Source of the DNA: Noviherbaspirillum malthae | GTDB taxonomy: Bacteria > Pseudomonadota > Gammaproteobacteria > Burkholderiales > Burkholderiaceae_D | Length of the DNA: 40,841 bases | Direction of reading: 5' to 3' | Assembly (NCBI RefSeq): GCF_015352985.1 | Contig: NZ_JACYXF010000058.1 | Location: 1 to 40,841, forward strand | Part shown: positions 26,724 to 35,240 of the stretch, in pieces | How the letters are laid out: every line of letters starts with the position of its first letter | Numbering within the stretch: the stretch's first letter is position 1 | Position numbers and translations under genes: made by a program | Notes under the pieces: generated by a model | What the model saw: the letters and a program-made list of their open reading frames with translations, nothing else | Database searches by the model: none | Told to the model about the DNA's origin: nothing

Positions 26724-27125
26724 CTACTCCGAAACGAAGTCTTCAATATCCTTGATGCGCCTTTCCGCATGATTCTGCATGCAGCCGAGATACATCACCG
26801 TCCTGATCGAGCCGCCCGCATATTTCTGATGGACGGCATTGCAATCGGCTTCGCGGAATTTGATCCACGCACGCTGCGCGGCCACGAAGGCGTTCCGTAG
26901 GGAGGCCTCCGACGACGTTGCAGACTCGCCCTGGCCCAAGGTCTTCAAGACGCGCTGATAGACCTTGTTCAGGTTGGCCTCGGCCTTCTTCTGGTCGATC
27001 GATGCGCATGCATTGAGCTCCGGCGTGGTGATTGCCTTCTGGCAGTCGAGGCCGAATGCGCTGGAAGACAGCATCAGCATTGCAAGCGGAAGAATGGCGT
27101 GTTTCGCCGTGGATGGAAACTGCAT
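26724..27125 (-). CDS. DUF1311 / LprI-like secreted protein
   Basis: This 133-residue exported protein has a signal peptide (1-25, cleavage near AFG|LDC) followed by the DUF1311 domain: DCQKAITTPELNACAS, KAEANLNKVYQRVL, AQRAWIKFREADC, and a final YLGCMQNHAERRIKDIE. Four conserved Cys probably form two disulfides. Relatives include lysozyme inhibitors of the LprI type, so a role in resisting lysozyme or in envelope maintenance is possible. It lies within a minus-strand run of envelope genes. Confidence 0.88.
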   Translation of the reverse strand: MQFPSTAKHAILPLAMLMLSSSAFGLDCQKAITTPELNACASIDQKKAEANLNKVYQRVLKTLGQGESATSSEASLRNAFVAAQRAWIKFREADCNAVHQKYAGGSIRTVMYLGCMQNHAERRIKDIEDFVSE

Positions 27126-27188
27126 CGTGGTCTTTCGGAAATGTCGGTCAAACCGAATGATAAACGTGGCGCGGGCGGGCCCGTGCTA

Positions 27189-27956
27189 TCAGTCGAAGAC
27201 CGCAGTGATCGCCACCGGCCTTTGCTGGGTATGGATCTGAGCCTGGCTTTTCTCCGGGCGCTGGTTGAAACGATAGGTGACGGTCTTGAACAGGGGCGCC
27301 GCATCGCCCGTGAACGCCGGGGCTTCTTCGATCTGCAGCAGCCCGTCCTTGTGTTCGCCTCCCCGCAGCGATACCTGCGGGTCATCGGCCTGGCGCGGAT
27401 AGGCGAAGCGCACGCCGATGCACTTCCTGCCCTGCATGCCCGGCTTCCCGATGTCGCGCAGATAGGCCAGGGTTTGCTCGCAGGCTGACTGCAGATCGGC
27501 GACATCGTAGATGCCGTCGGCGCGAGGGATGATCGATACCGCCTGCTGCATGGTGTAGCGATCACCGATGCGGTTCAACTGCAGGCGGGCGTTCTCGTCG
27601 AAGGCCGATTTCAGGAAAGGGAACACTGCGCGTCCGGCCGCATCCAGCAGCAGGTTGAGGCTGCCGGAAGGGCCGGTCAGCGTCAGGCGCACGCCGTCGA
27701 GCGACACGCCTTCTTCCTTCGGCACGACGCGGAAATGGCTCTGGATCAGCTGCTTGGGCTTGCCGTACTTTTCGAAGCGGATCATCGTGCGGTAGGCATC
27801 GCGATAACTCATCCAGTCTCCGTTCGGAGCCGCCGCCTGCACGGCTGCTCCCGCAGGTTCCGCTGCCACCGCGTTTGCCGCGCCGATGCATCCTCCCGCG
27901 AGCAGCAGCACAAGAGGCTGAAGCAGCTGCAGAAAAAGACGCGGGAGCGGAGTCAT
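27189..27956 (-). CDS. Exported hypothetical protein
   Basis: This 255-residue protein has a signal peptide (about 1-32; cleavage likely after AVAA). The hydrophobic core contains LLLAGGC, but the residue at -3 is Ala, so a lipobox is doubtful. The mature protein is mixed alpha/beta with two Cys (about 154 and 174) that may pair. I recognise no family. It begins 13 bases after the MipA/OmpV gene stop, so the two are one operon, and it probably acts in the periplasm with it. Confidence 0.75.
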   Translation of the reverse strand: MTPLPRLFLQLLQPLVLLLAGGCIGAANAVAAEPAGAAVQAAAPNGDWMSYRDAYRTMIRFEKYGKPKQLIQSHFRVVPKEEGVSLDGVRLTLTGPSGSLNLLLDAAGRAVFPFLKSAFDENARLQLNRIGDRYTMQQAVSIIPRADGIYDVADLQSACEQTLAYLRDIGKPGMQGRKCIGVRFAYPRQADDPQVSLRGGEHKDGLLQIEEAPAFTGDAAPLFKTVTYRFNQRPEKSQAQIHTQQRPVAITAVFD

Positions 27957-27969
27957 GAAGTTTCCGTAT

Positions 27970-28887
27970 TCAAAAGCGATAGGCGATGCCGGTGCGCAGG
28001 CCGATGCCGGTGCGGCGTTCGCTCAGCGGGCTGTCGGCGGCATCGCCCTTGAGCCGCGTCACCGACAGCTGCGTTGCCATCAGCCAGCGCGGGCTCCATT
28101 CCCAGTTCCAGTTCGCGGCAAGCTGCACGTCGCGCAGACCCGAGCCGGGCGTGTAGGCGATCGGCGACCCCGAGGAAAAGGAAACGCCGAAATAGTCGCG
28201 GGTGTAGCGGGTGTTCGCCCAGGTCGCCGCCGCCGCCAGCGAGAGCCGGTGATGAGCGGCCGGCGTGAAGGATTGCTGCAGGCCGGCTTTCAGCAGCAGA
28301 CCGTTATGATCGTTGCCCGCGCCGTACTGCAGACTGCCGGCAAGACGCAGGTTTTCATTGAAATAGTAGTTAAGGAAGCCTCCGGCCTGCGGCGACGTCT
28401 TGACGCGGTTGAAGCGCAGGATTTCCGCCGTAGTCACCGATGCCGGGATTGACGCGCCGAACGTCGGCATGTCGAGGCCGCCGGCGCCACCGATGCTGGA
28501 AGCACGCTGCCGGCCGGCGGCATCCCTGCCGGGTTCGATGGAAACCAGCGGACCGAATTCGAAACGGCTGCCTTCCGTCAGATGCATGCCGGCGCTGAGG
28601 CCGGATACGAAGATGCCGTTGCTCCATTGCAGCTGCAGCAGCAGCGCCGGATCGGTATCGCGTTCGCCGGCGCCCTGATAGCGCGGCGCGCGCTGCACCC
28701 CCGCGCCGACGTAAAGATCCCTGCTGCCGTCGGGCATCATGCGCGCGGCGGGGGCCTGCGCGCTCGCAGCAGGCGGCAAGCCGGCCAGAAGTGCGGCAAG
28801 AGTCAGGGCGGGCCCGTGCGGGCAGGGTAGGAAAGTCAGGGCGCGCGTCACTGCGGATCTCCAGAATGATGGCCGAATTGCCGTCAT
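27970..28887 (-). CDS. MipA/OmpV-family outer-membrane protein
   Basis: This 305-residue outer-membrane beta-barrel of the MipA/OmpV family has a signal peptide ending near PPAASA|QAPA, then the family opening DLYVGAGVQRAPRYQGAGERD. Alternating strands follow, and the C-terminus IGLRTGIAYRF ends in Phe, as expected for BAM-assembled barrels. Members serve as scaffolds for murein synthesis/hydrolysis or as porin-like proteins. The ATG at 28887 lacks a good ribosome site. It is followed by an exported protein gene at 13 bases spacing. Confidence 0.88.
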   Translation of the reverse strand: MTAIRPSFWRSAVTRALTFLPCPHGPALTLAALLAGLPPAASAQAPAARMMPDGSRDLYVGAGVQRAPRYQGAGERDTDPALLLQLQWSNGIFVSGLSAGMHLTEGSRFEFGPLVSIEPGRDAAGRQRASSIGGAGGLDMPTFGASIPASVTTAEILRFNRVKTSPQAGGFLNYYFNENLRLAGSLQYGAGNDHNGLLLKAGLQQSFTPAAHHRLSLAAAATWANTRYTRDYFGVSFSSGSPIAYTPGSGLRDVQLAANWNWEWSPRWLMATQLSVTRLKGDAADSPLSERRTGIGLRTGIAYRF

Positions 28888-28975
28888 GCAAAGCGGGTAT
28901 TGTATGGAGTTTTTCCGGTAGACGGCAGCAAGATTCGCCCACGCATCACACTGCCCGCAGCTGCATTTCACGGCA

Positions 28976-29134
28976 TCAGCCGCGCAATCCAAGCACCGGC
29001 ACCATCGGCACCGGCTGAGAGGCCGGTACCTTCGCGGCCTTGCCCTGCGGCGCAGGCGCCCATTCCCGAAACAGCCACCATGCCGTCAGCACGAGAACAA
29101 TCAGGCAGGTGATCGCGAGCGCACGGCGTGTCAT
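28976..29134 (-). CDS. Very small single-span membrane protein
   Basis: This 52-codon frame has basic MTRRALA, a strongly hydrophobic helix (ITCLIVLVLTAWWLF, residues 8-22), then a Pro/Ala-rich tail (EWAPAPQGKAAKVPASQPVP). The N-terminal basic-plus-helix pattern and high-GC codon use argue that it is real. It starts 25 bases after the stop of the PrcB-like lipoprotein gene on the same strand. No strong ribosome site is visible. Function unknown. Confidence 0.5.
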   Translation of the reverse strand: MTRRALAITCLIVLVLTAWWLFREWAPAPQGKAAKVPASQPVPMVPVLGLRG

Positions 29135-29159
29135 GCTGATAAGGCCGAACCTGCCTCAC

Positions 29160-30476
29160 TTACTGCAGCTTCACGTACTCGACCGGCAATGAGCTGGCTG
29201 GAACGGTCACGAACGCACTCTGGTTGATGTTGGCGGCGACGCACATGACATCCGGTCCGGGATCGGTGACGCGATAGCCCGCTTCGATGCGCGCCGGGTT
29301 GCCGTGCTGTCTGACGGTTTCTATCCGCATGCTGCCGCAGGTGACCGATTCGCGGCCCAGAAATACCGCCAGCACCATCTTTTCCCTGAAGTCCACCGCG
29401 GGCGGCACGCTTCCTTCGCCGGCATGCTCGTTCCACAGCGCCGTCCAGGCCGAGGCGTCACGCACCGTGACGAAGCGCTTGTCCGCGATGCGGGATGTGA
29501 ACACGGCCGGCGCCAGCCTTTCGAAGGCAATGCTGCCGGGCGAGCAAGCCTGTGGCACGCCCAGCGCGGCGGCAAGGCGGCTGCGGATGGCGCGCACCGT
29601 ACCGGCGAGGGCATCGGCATTGGGGAAGGGCATGCCGCAGCTGACGGCAACGCGCTTCTTCCTGCCGTCCTTTTCAACTTCGATCCACTCGCGGCCTTCG
29701 TCGGCACAGCCGGGGCAACCGACTACCAGGTCGGGCAGGCTGCCGAAATTGGCCGCCAGGGTATTCCACTCCTCTGGCGATACCTGGCCCCAGAGACCAC
29801 GCCTATCCTGCTGGCCCGCATTCGGCCGCGGCGTCACGTTCAGGGTGGCTCCCTCCTTGGCAATCTCGACCTCGGCCTTGCAATTGTTGGTACAAAGTGC
29901 GAACTCCCAGCCGCTTCGGATGACCAGATCGCTCGCGGGCCGGGCCGGCAACTGCAGGAATTCCACCGGCAGGTCGCTGCGCGGCACGGTCGCGAGCACG
30001 GCGAGATTGACGATGCTGGCGATGCAGGCCATGTCGGGCGACGGCGGAATGTCGCGGTAGCTGACTTCGATTTTTGCCTGTCCCGGCGGTTGCCTGACGG
30101 AGGCGATCTCCACCCGGTCGCAGGCGCCGCGGCTGCCGAGGAAAACGCCGATCACCATGTTCCTGGAGAAATCGACCGCGGGCGCGGGGCGATATGCGAA
30201 AGTCGGACCGGCATGTTCCGACCAGAGCGCATTCCAGGCCTGCGCATCGCGCACCGCAACCAGCTTCTTCCGGCTGATGGCCGACTGTGCGGCGGCCGGG
30301 GAGAACAGCTCGAACGGCAGGCTCTGCCCTTCCGCCATGACGGCGCCGGTCGAGAGCGATTGCGAACCGCCGCCCTGGGCCGCACTGCCGCCTCCGCCGC
30401 AGGCGGCGATCAGTGCGCCGGCCGAGACGGCAAGAAGGGAAGTCAGGCAGGACTTCATCCACCGTTGATGCATCAT
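29160..30476 (-). CDS. Lipoprotein with two PrcB-like domains
   Basis: This 438-residue lipoprotein has a signal with lipobox ALIAAC (Cys about 26) and a Gly/Ser linker. Two copies of a PrcB_C-like domain (protease-complex stability type) lie at about 65-180 and 335-438. Both share VRDA-AW-ALW-EHAG, a following VDF-MV--VFLG and an end like PVEFLQL/PVEYVKLQ. Between them is a Cys-containing domain (about 185-320; FALCTNNCKAEVEI, VVGCPGCADEG) similar in pattern to DUF6438. The start has GGAG about 6 bases upstream. It is divergent from rstA. Role: probably periplasmic protease regulation or substrate display (inference). Confidence 0.75.
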   Translation of the reverse strand: MMHQRWMKSCLTSLLAVSAGALIAACGGGGSAAQGGGSQSLSTGAVMAEGQSLPFELFSPAAAQSAISRKKLVAVRDAQAWNALWSEHAGPTFAYRPAPAVDFSRNMVIGVFLGSRGACDRVEIASVRQPPGQAKIEVSYRDIPPSPDMACIASIVNLAVLATVPRSDLPVEFLQLPARPASDLVIRSGWEFALCTNNCKAEVEIAKEGATLNVTPRPNAGQQDRRGLWGQVSPEEWNTLAANFGSLPDLVVGCPGCADEGREWIEVEKDGRKKRVAVSCGMPFPNADALAGTVRAIRSRLAAALGVPQACSPGSIAFERLAPAVFTSRIADKRFVTVRDASAWTALWNEHAGEGSVPPAVDFREKMVLAVFLGRESVTCGSMRIETVRQHGNPARIEAGYRVTDPGPDVMCVAANINQSAFVTVPASSLPVEYVKLQ

Positions 30477-30610
30477 GATTGCTCCTTCAAGACAATATCG
30501 TTTGCATGCCCGCCATGTTGGCCGGGTCTATAGCACGCATCGTAATCAAGCGTCGGCAGGAAATCTTCCCGGGCCGGTACTGAAATTGTCATGAATTTGT
30601 ACAAAGCCCG

Positions 30611-30645
30611 ATGCCGGATATCTGGCATGCAATTCTGCTTATACA
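30611..30645 (+). promoter_or_regulatory. rstA promoter with overlapping palindrome
   Basis: TATACA (30640-30645) is a good -10, about 20 bases before ATG 30667. Just upstream lies a near-perfect palindrome, ATGCC-g-GATATC-t-GGCAT (30611-30628), which overlaps the -35 region and could be an operator. A second short palindrome TTGTACAA lies at 30597-30604. Confidence 0.4.
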
Positions 30646-30666
30646 ATGCGGGCTGGGAGGAATGCG

Positions 30667-31353
30667 ATGTATCGAATCATGCTGGTGGAAGACGACGAAA
30701 AGCTTGCGGCACTGGTATCCGATTACCTTGCCGGCTACGAGTTCGCGGTCGATGTCGTGAACCGCGGCGATACGGCTCTTGCGCGCTTTCACCAGACCCG
30801 GCCCGATGTCGTGGTGCTCGACCTGATGCTGCCGGGCTTGGACGGCATGGTCGTCTGCCGGCAGATTCGCGAAGCGAGCCGGGTGCCCATCCTCATCCTG
30901 ACGGCGCGTGAAGACGTGTTCGACGAGGTCTCCGGCCTGGAGCAGGGCGCGGACGACTACATCAACAAGCCGGTGCAGCCCAGGGTCTTGCTTGCCCGTT
31001 TGCGCGCATTGCTGCGCCGCGGTCTCGAGGCCAGCGCCGCGCCGGCGGGCGAACTGGTCTTCGGCGCATTCCGCCTGTCGAAGGCGGATCGCGCGGTGCA
31101 CTGGCGGAACCAGCCGGTTGCGCTCAACAGCGTCGAGTTCAAGCTGCTGCTGATTCTCGCAGAGTCGGCCGGACAGGTCATGTCGCGCAACGACATCCTG
31201 ATAAAGATGCGCGGCATCGAATTCGACGGCCAGGACCGCAGCATCGACAACTGCGTGTCGCGCCTGCGCCGCAAGTTCGATGATGCCGCGGCCGAAAGGA
31301 TCAAGACGGTCTGGGGCGAAGGCTACCTGTTCAGCCCCTCCGCCTGGGACTGA
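30667..31353 (+). CDS. rstA: Response regulator RstA
   Basis: This 228-residue OmpR-family regulator has a receiver at 1-120 with D52 in LDLMLPGLDG and a C-terminal winged helix. The stretch MRGIEFDGQDRSIDNCVSRL followed by IKTVWGEGYLF is characteristic of RstA. The start at 30667 has GGAGG 7 bases upstream. One base separates its stop from the RstB start, so they form an operon. In enterobacteria RstA responds to acid or PhoPQ; whether that holds here is not shown. Confidence 0.9.
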   Translation: MYRIMLVEDDEKLAALVSDYLAGYEFAVDVVNRGDTALARFHQTRPDVVVLDLMLPGLDGMVVCRQIREASRVPILILTAREDVFDEVSGLEQGADDYINKPVQPRVLLARLRALLRRGLEASAAPAGELVFGAFRLSKADRAVHWRNQPVALNSVEFKLLLILAESAGQVMSRNDILIKMRGIEFDGQDRSIDNCVSRLRRKFDDAAAERIKTVWGEGYLFSPSAWD

Positions 31354-31354
31354 A

Positions 31355-32674
31355 ATGAACCGCGTTTTCGTCCGCATGGCGCCGTTGATCGCGGCCGCAA
31401 TCGCGGTCGCGGCCGTCGCGATCTACTTCGCTATCCGCCTGCTGTTCGGCGACCCGCTGGAAGACATCGCCCGCAAGCAGGCTGCCGGGCCCATCTTCCT
31501 GCTCGAGCAGTACATCGACCTGGCGCCTGCCGACGAATGGCTGGTGCGGCTGAACAAGGTGCGCGAAGTGTCGGGCTTCAACATGGAACTGATCCCTCTC
31601 AGTGCGGCGCAGGAGCGTCTTCCGCCGCGTGAACATGCCTTGCTTCAGCAGGGCGGCGTGGTGCTGGATATTGGTTCAAGGACTTTCTACCGCCGCGTCG
31701 ATCTCAAAGGAGACCGCTACGTCGGCAGCGACGAAGACGTGCTGCAGGTGAGCCGGCTGCCGATCGATATCGGTCTGGAACTGAAGACGGAACTGCTGCG
31801 CTATCTCATCGTGGCGCTATGCGTGCTTATCCCGCTCGGCATCTGGTCGCGCGCGCACTGGCGCGAACTGCTGGCGCTGTCGAAAGTGGCCGACAGCCTC
31901 GGTGAAGGCCGGCTGTCGGCACGCGCCGCAACCAACAGGCATTCGGCGCTGCAGCCGCTCGCCGTGCGCATGAACCAGATGGCCGTTCGCATCGAAGGCT
32001 TGCTGGATGCGCAGAAAAGCCTTTTGCATTCGGTCTCGCATGAACTCCGCACGCCCATCTCGCGCATCGAATTCGGCCTGGAGCTGCTGCGCGATGCACC
32101 GGCCGGACCGCAGCGCGAGACGCGCATCCAGTCCATGGAAGAGGATGTGCATGAGCTGAAGGCGCTGGTCAATGAACTGCTGCGCCTTGCGCAGATGGAC
32201 GGCCAGCAAGGATTGCAGAGCGCGCCTTTCGATCTTGCGCAGGCATTGCGCGAATGCGCGCAGCGCAGCGAGCATGCTTTCAGCGGCAAGCGGCTCGAAT
32301 GCGTGCTTGAAACAGGCTTGGAGGCTTGGACAGGGGACCGCCGCCTGCTGGTGCGCGCTGTCGACAACCTCTTGCTGAACGCGGCCAACTATGCGCGGCA
32401 GAACGTCAGGCTGAGCGCAAGCCGCATTGGCAATGAAGCATTGGAAATTGCTGTCGAAGATGACGGACCCGGCGTGCCGGCCGAGGAAAGGGAGCGCATT
32501 TTCGAAGCCTTCTACCGGCTGGACCGCAGCCGCGACCGCGCAACAGGCGGCTTCGGACTGGGGTTGGCCATTGCGCGGAAAGCGGTGTCGCTGCATGGCG
32601 GCACGCTTGCAGTGGAAACGTCGTCGCTGGGCGGCGCCAGGTTTGTGATGCGGCTGCCGGTTTTGTTTGCATGA
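31355..32674 (+). CDS. rstB: Sensor histidine kinase RstB
   Basis: This 439-residue membrane kinase is paired with RstA. TM1 is about 8-28, the periplasmic region about 32-147, TM2 about 149-164, HAMP about 165-218, HisKA with H229 in SVSHELRTPISRIEFGLELL, and HATPase_c about 325-438 with NLLLNAANYA, DDGPGVP and GFGLGLAIARK motifs. The HELRTPISR-FGLELLRDA pattern is typical of RstB. A partial hairpin (GTATTCG/CGAATAC, about 32714-32741) lies after the gene. The ligand is unknown. Confidence 0.9.
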   Translation: MNRVFVRMAPLIAAAIAVAAVAIYFAIRLLFGDPLEDIARKQAAGPIFLLEQYIDLAPADEWLVRLNKVREVSGFNMELIPLSAAQERLPPREHALLQQGGVVLDIGSRTFYRRVDLKGDRYVGSDEDVLQVSRLPIDIGLELKTELLRYLIVALCVLIPLGIWSRAHWRELLALSKVADSLGEGRLSARAATNRHSALQPLAVRMNQMAVRIEGLLDAQKSLLHSVSHELRTPISRIEFGLELLRDAPAGPQRETRIQSMEEDVHELKALVNELLRLAQMDGQQGLQSAPFDLAQALRECAQRSEHAFSGKRLECVLETGLEAWTGDRRLLVRAVDNLLLNAANYARQNVRLSASRIGNEALEIAVEDDGPGVPAEERERIFEAFYRLDRSRDRATGGFGLGLAIARKAVSLHGGTLAVETSSLGGARFVMRLPVLFA

Positions 32675-32931
32675 GCAGGGGGACAGGCTTGCCGGGCTGA
32701 ATGCATGCCGGAAGTATTCGAGGGAACTGCGCCCCGAATACCATTACGCATGTAGATGAAGGATTGCCGACCGGAACAGTGCCTTAAACGTCTGGGGAAA
32801 AAGTCCGGCGTTTTAGCGATCCTCGGTGACGCTTTCCGCTATCGACAACGATCATCCGCTTTGATATGCGGACGGAATTCTCCGCGCACACTACTAGGCC
32901 ATATCACAACGTGGTGTTGCCGACGGTGCTC

Positions 32932-35184
32932 TTACTTTTTGCGGGTTTTTTTGGTCGAAGACTGCTTTTTTGGATAACGGCCAAGCTCGACGCCGCTCGC
33001 AAAATCTTTAGCATTCTCAAGTGCAGCATCTATGTCTTTCTGTTCATTACTCTTGGCATGAAAATTCCTGGTTTTTCCCACCTTAATGCTCCCTTTCTTT
33101 GGGGATTCGAAGTAACTTACAACCCAAGAGGTGTGTGTTTTATCCCAATCTACAAACGGTACGTTGCTATGATGTTCTGCAGGCTTCCTGACTGGATAGT
33201 TTTTGTGTGCAAGCTCCTCATTCCATTGCTCTCGGCTAATTTGCCTAGTCATCATGTCTCCCCAGTATGACTCGATTATTCTTTGTGTATTCATAATGTC
33301 TTCCCTGGTAACTTCGCTGCCTGGAGAGTGTTGGACTTGAAGCGATTTAAGCAAAAGACGCCTTGATGTCCATGTTTTCTTTTCGCCAAGTTTAAGAGTA
33401 CCAAAATCCAATTGCCACCGCTTAGTGCTCGAGTTGTAACTTACACCTGGACATGCGCTGAACGCGTTCCCACCATTTAGCTCCCATAATTTTTCACGAT
33501 GCGTTTCGAAGTTGAATCCGCCATTACGAATTTCAGCCATGGCAGCCTCAGCGCGTTTCTCCGCATTTAGTTTGGCTTCTGCTTTGCCAGATTTTCCTGT
33601 CGCTTTCTCGAAATGAAATGCTGCGCACCGAAGCGTTCCAGTAGAATCAAATTCCATAGCTGCATAATATGGACGACTAGCCTTCACAAGACGGACCTCG
33701 CCGACTTTGCTGTCATGCACTTGACCTTGCGATAAGCTTTCTACCGAGGCAGCCTCAGGCCAGCGTGCGGAAAAATCACTATCAAGACTAATGAAATCAA
33801 CCGCCCTGCGGTCAGACTGGATTTCGGCCTTCCGTACATCGCCTGCTGCCTCGTGCATTTCATTAAATTTTCCTTGCAGCGCTGACCAGAGTGTTGCAGG
33901 CGTCTGGCTGATGAACGCTGCATCGTTGCTCTGCAGATCCTGCATCAGCGTTTGCCAACCGTCATTGTGGCGACGAACTGCGATGAGGTATGGGGCGGTA
34001 CGCACCCACAACAGGCCCTGTGCATGCTGCGGCAATTGTTCGTTGAGCACGTTCTCCAGATCCTGGCTGTCGCTACCGACTGCAGTCCAAGCCTGATGCG
34101 ACGCGTTCTGGCCTCGCGCCGCCAGATATGTCGACAGGCTCGATGCCGACAATCTAACGTCGGAAGACGCCTGCGCTTCAAGATGGCTTGCCAGTTCTTC
34201 GATAGGCTGGGTGCCATAGAGCTTTCCGAGAAGGCGGCAGGCATAGGGAAACGCGCCTTGCGACAAGTTGGTGACGATGCTTCTGACACGTTGTGAAGAT
34301 TGCTCCGGCACGGTAGCCAGCAGGGTAGTACCTTCGCTCAGGCAAGCGTCGAGATACTTGGCAGCATCCATTTGTACGGGGCATTCCTTCAGCGAGTCAA
34401 GCAGGTACCACCGATCGTCCTGCTTGAGCAAGGCAATGTAATGTCCTTGCACACCGCTATCAATCGTGACCGTACCGCGGTAGATCACCATCCTTTCAAG
34501 CTCGTCAAGCAATAATGGCTTGAGCGCGGCGAGCTGGTCTTTGTCGATTTCTAGACGCATCATCTTTCGTTCACCAAGTCCGTCTCCAGTACACACGAGG
34601 TCAAGATCCGCGCCGTGAGATGCTTCGGTTGACGGAAGTTCCCATGCATGCGCTTGCCAGGCATTGTTGAACGCCTGCTGCAGGCAAGTTAGCGTTCCCG
34701 GGCCTTGTTTTTCGAAAAAATGGGGCGCCGAGGTTGCTGCACGTGGCGAGCCGTCGTTACCCTTGTGACGCTTGGCGGGATGCATAGTGCGAGGTGACGA
34801 AGGCTCGCCGAGAGGTGAGGAGTGTTGCATGGTGCGGCCTTGCCGAGCGTTATCTGCGTTTTCGCCTTCTGTGTGCAAAAGTCTTTTCAAGAAATTTGCC
34901 GAAGTGCCCTGTGATGGCGCAGCAAGCGGGATTGTTTTCGTTACAGGCTCCAAGGAGGCTGGAACACAGGTTATTGGTTGCACCACGAGTGGTTCGTTAC
35001 GCATTCCCAGCAAAATATTTGCTGCATTTTCAACCGTTATTTGCGCCGGTGCCAGGGTTGTCGGGATATGAGAAGGAGCAGTAGGTTCTGCCCGCGCAAC
35101 GCCGTGATTGGTTGGCGAGCGGCTGGAATCGTGAGCACGAGCAAGCGCAGGCGTGGTGGGAGCGGAAGTTGGCGGAGTTTTCAT
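32932..35184 (-). CDS. Putative type III effector with Josephin-like deubiquitinase domain
   Basis: This 750-residue protein belongs to no family I can name as a whole. Residues 1-150 are Pro/Ser/Thr-rich and disordered, as in secretion signals. A Josephin-like domain lies at about 155-295: FFEKQ (Q160, oxyanion site), C167 in TCLQQAFNN with C-x5-NN as in ataxin-3, then GHYIALL with H248, W259 at +11 and D263 at +15 in WYLLDS. His-Trp-Asp spacing matches ataxin-3 and JOSD. A second degenerate copy occurs near 395-420. Three AP2-like segments follow (about 500-555, 580-620, 675-735), then a basic tail KKQSSTKKTRKK. GC is clearly lower than neighbours. The start is uncertain: ATG 35184, or TTG 35244 overlapping the chaperone stop. 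The effector role is inferred. Confidence 0.7.
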   Translation of the reverse strand: MKTPPTSAPTTPALARAHDSSRSPTNHGVARAEPTAPSHIPTTLAPAQITVENAANILLGMRNEPLVVQPITCVPASLEPVTKTIPLAAPSQGTSANFLKRLLHTEGENADNARQGRTMQHSSPLGEPSSPRTMHPAKRHKGNDGSPRAATSAPHFFEKQGPGTLTCLQQAFNNAWQAHAWELPSTEASHGADLDLVCTGDGLGERKMMRLEIDKDQLAALKPLLLDELERMVIYRGTVTIDSGVQGHYIALLKQDDRWYLLDSLKECPVQMDAAKYLDACLSEGTTLLATVPEQSSQRVRSIVTNLSQGAFPYACRLLGKLYGTQPIEELASHLEAQASSDVRLSASSLSTYLAARGQNASHQAWTAVGSDSQDLENVLNEQLPQHAQGLLWVRTAPYLIAVRRHNDGWQTLMQDLQSNDAAFISQTPATLWSALQGKFNEMHEAAGDVRKAEIQSDRRAVDFISLDSDFSARWPEAASVESLSQGQVHDSKVGEVRLVKASRPYYAAMEFDSTGTLRCAAFHFEKATGKSGKAEAKLNAEKRAEAAMAEIRNGGFNFETHREKLWELNGGNAFSACPGVSYNSSTKRWQLDFGTLKLGEKKTWTSRRLLLKSLQVQHSPGSEVTREDIMNTQRIIESYWGDMMTRQISREQWNEELAHKNYPVRKPAEHHSNVPFVDWDKTHTSWVVSYFESPKKGSIKVGKTRNFHAKSNEQKDIDAALENAKDFASGVELGRYPKKQSSTKKTRKK

Positions 35185-35240
35185 GGCATTTCGGTGCAGA
35201 TGAATTTGATCGGAAACGAGGCGTGTCACCGCGACTGCAG

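Noticed and set aside
32756..32977. Plus-strand 73-codon frame after rstB
   Set aside because: It overlaps the end of the effector gene, has unusual composition and no ribosome site.
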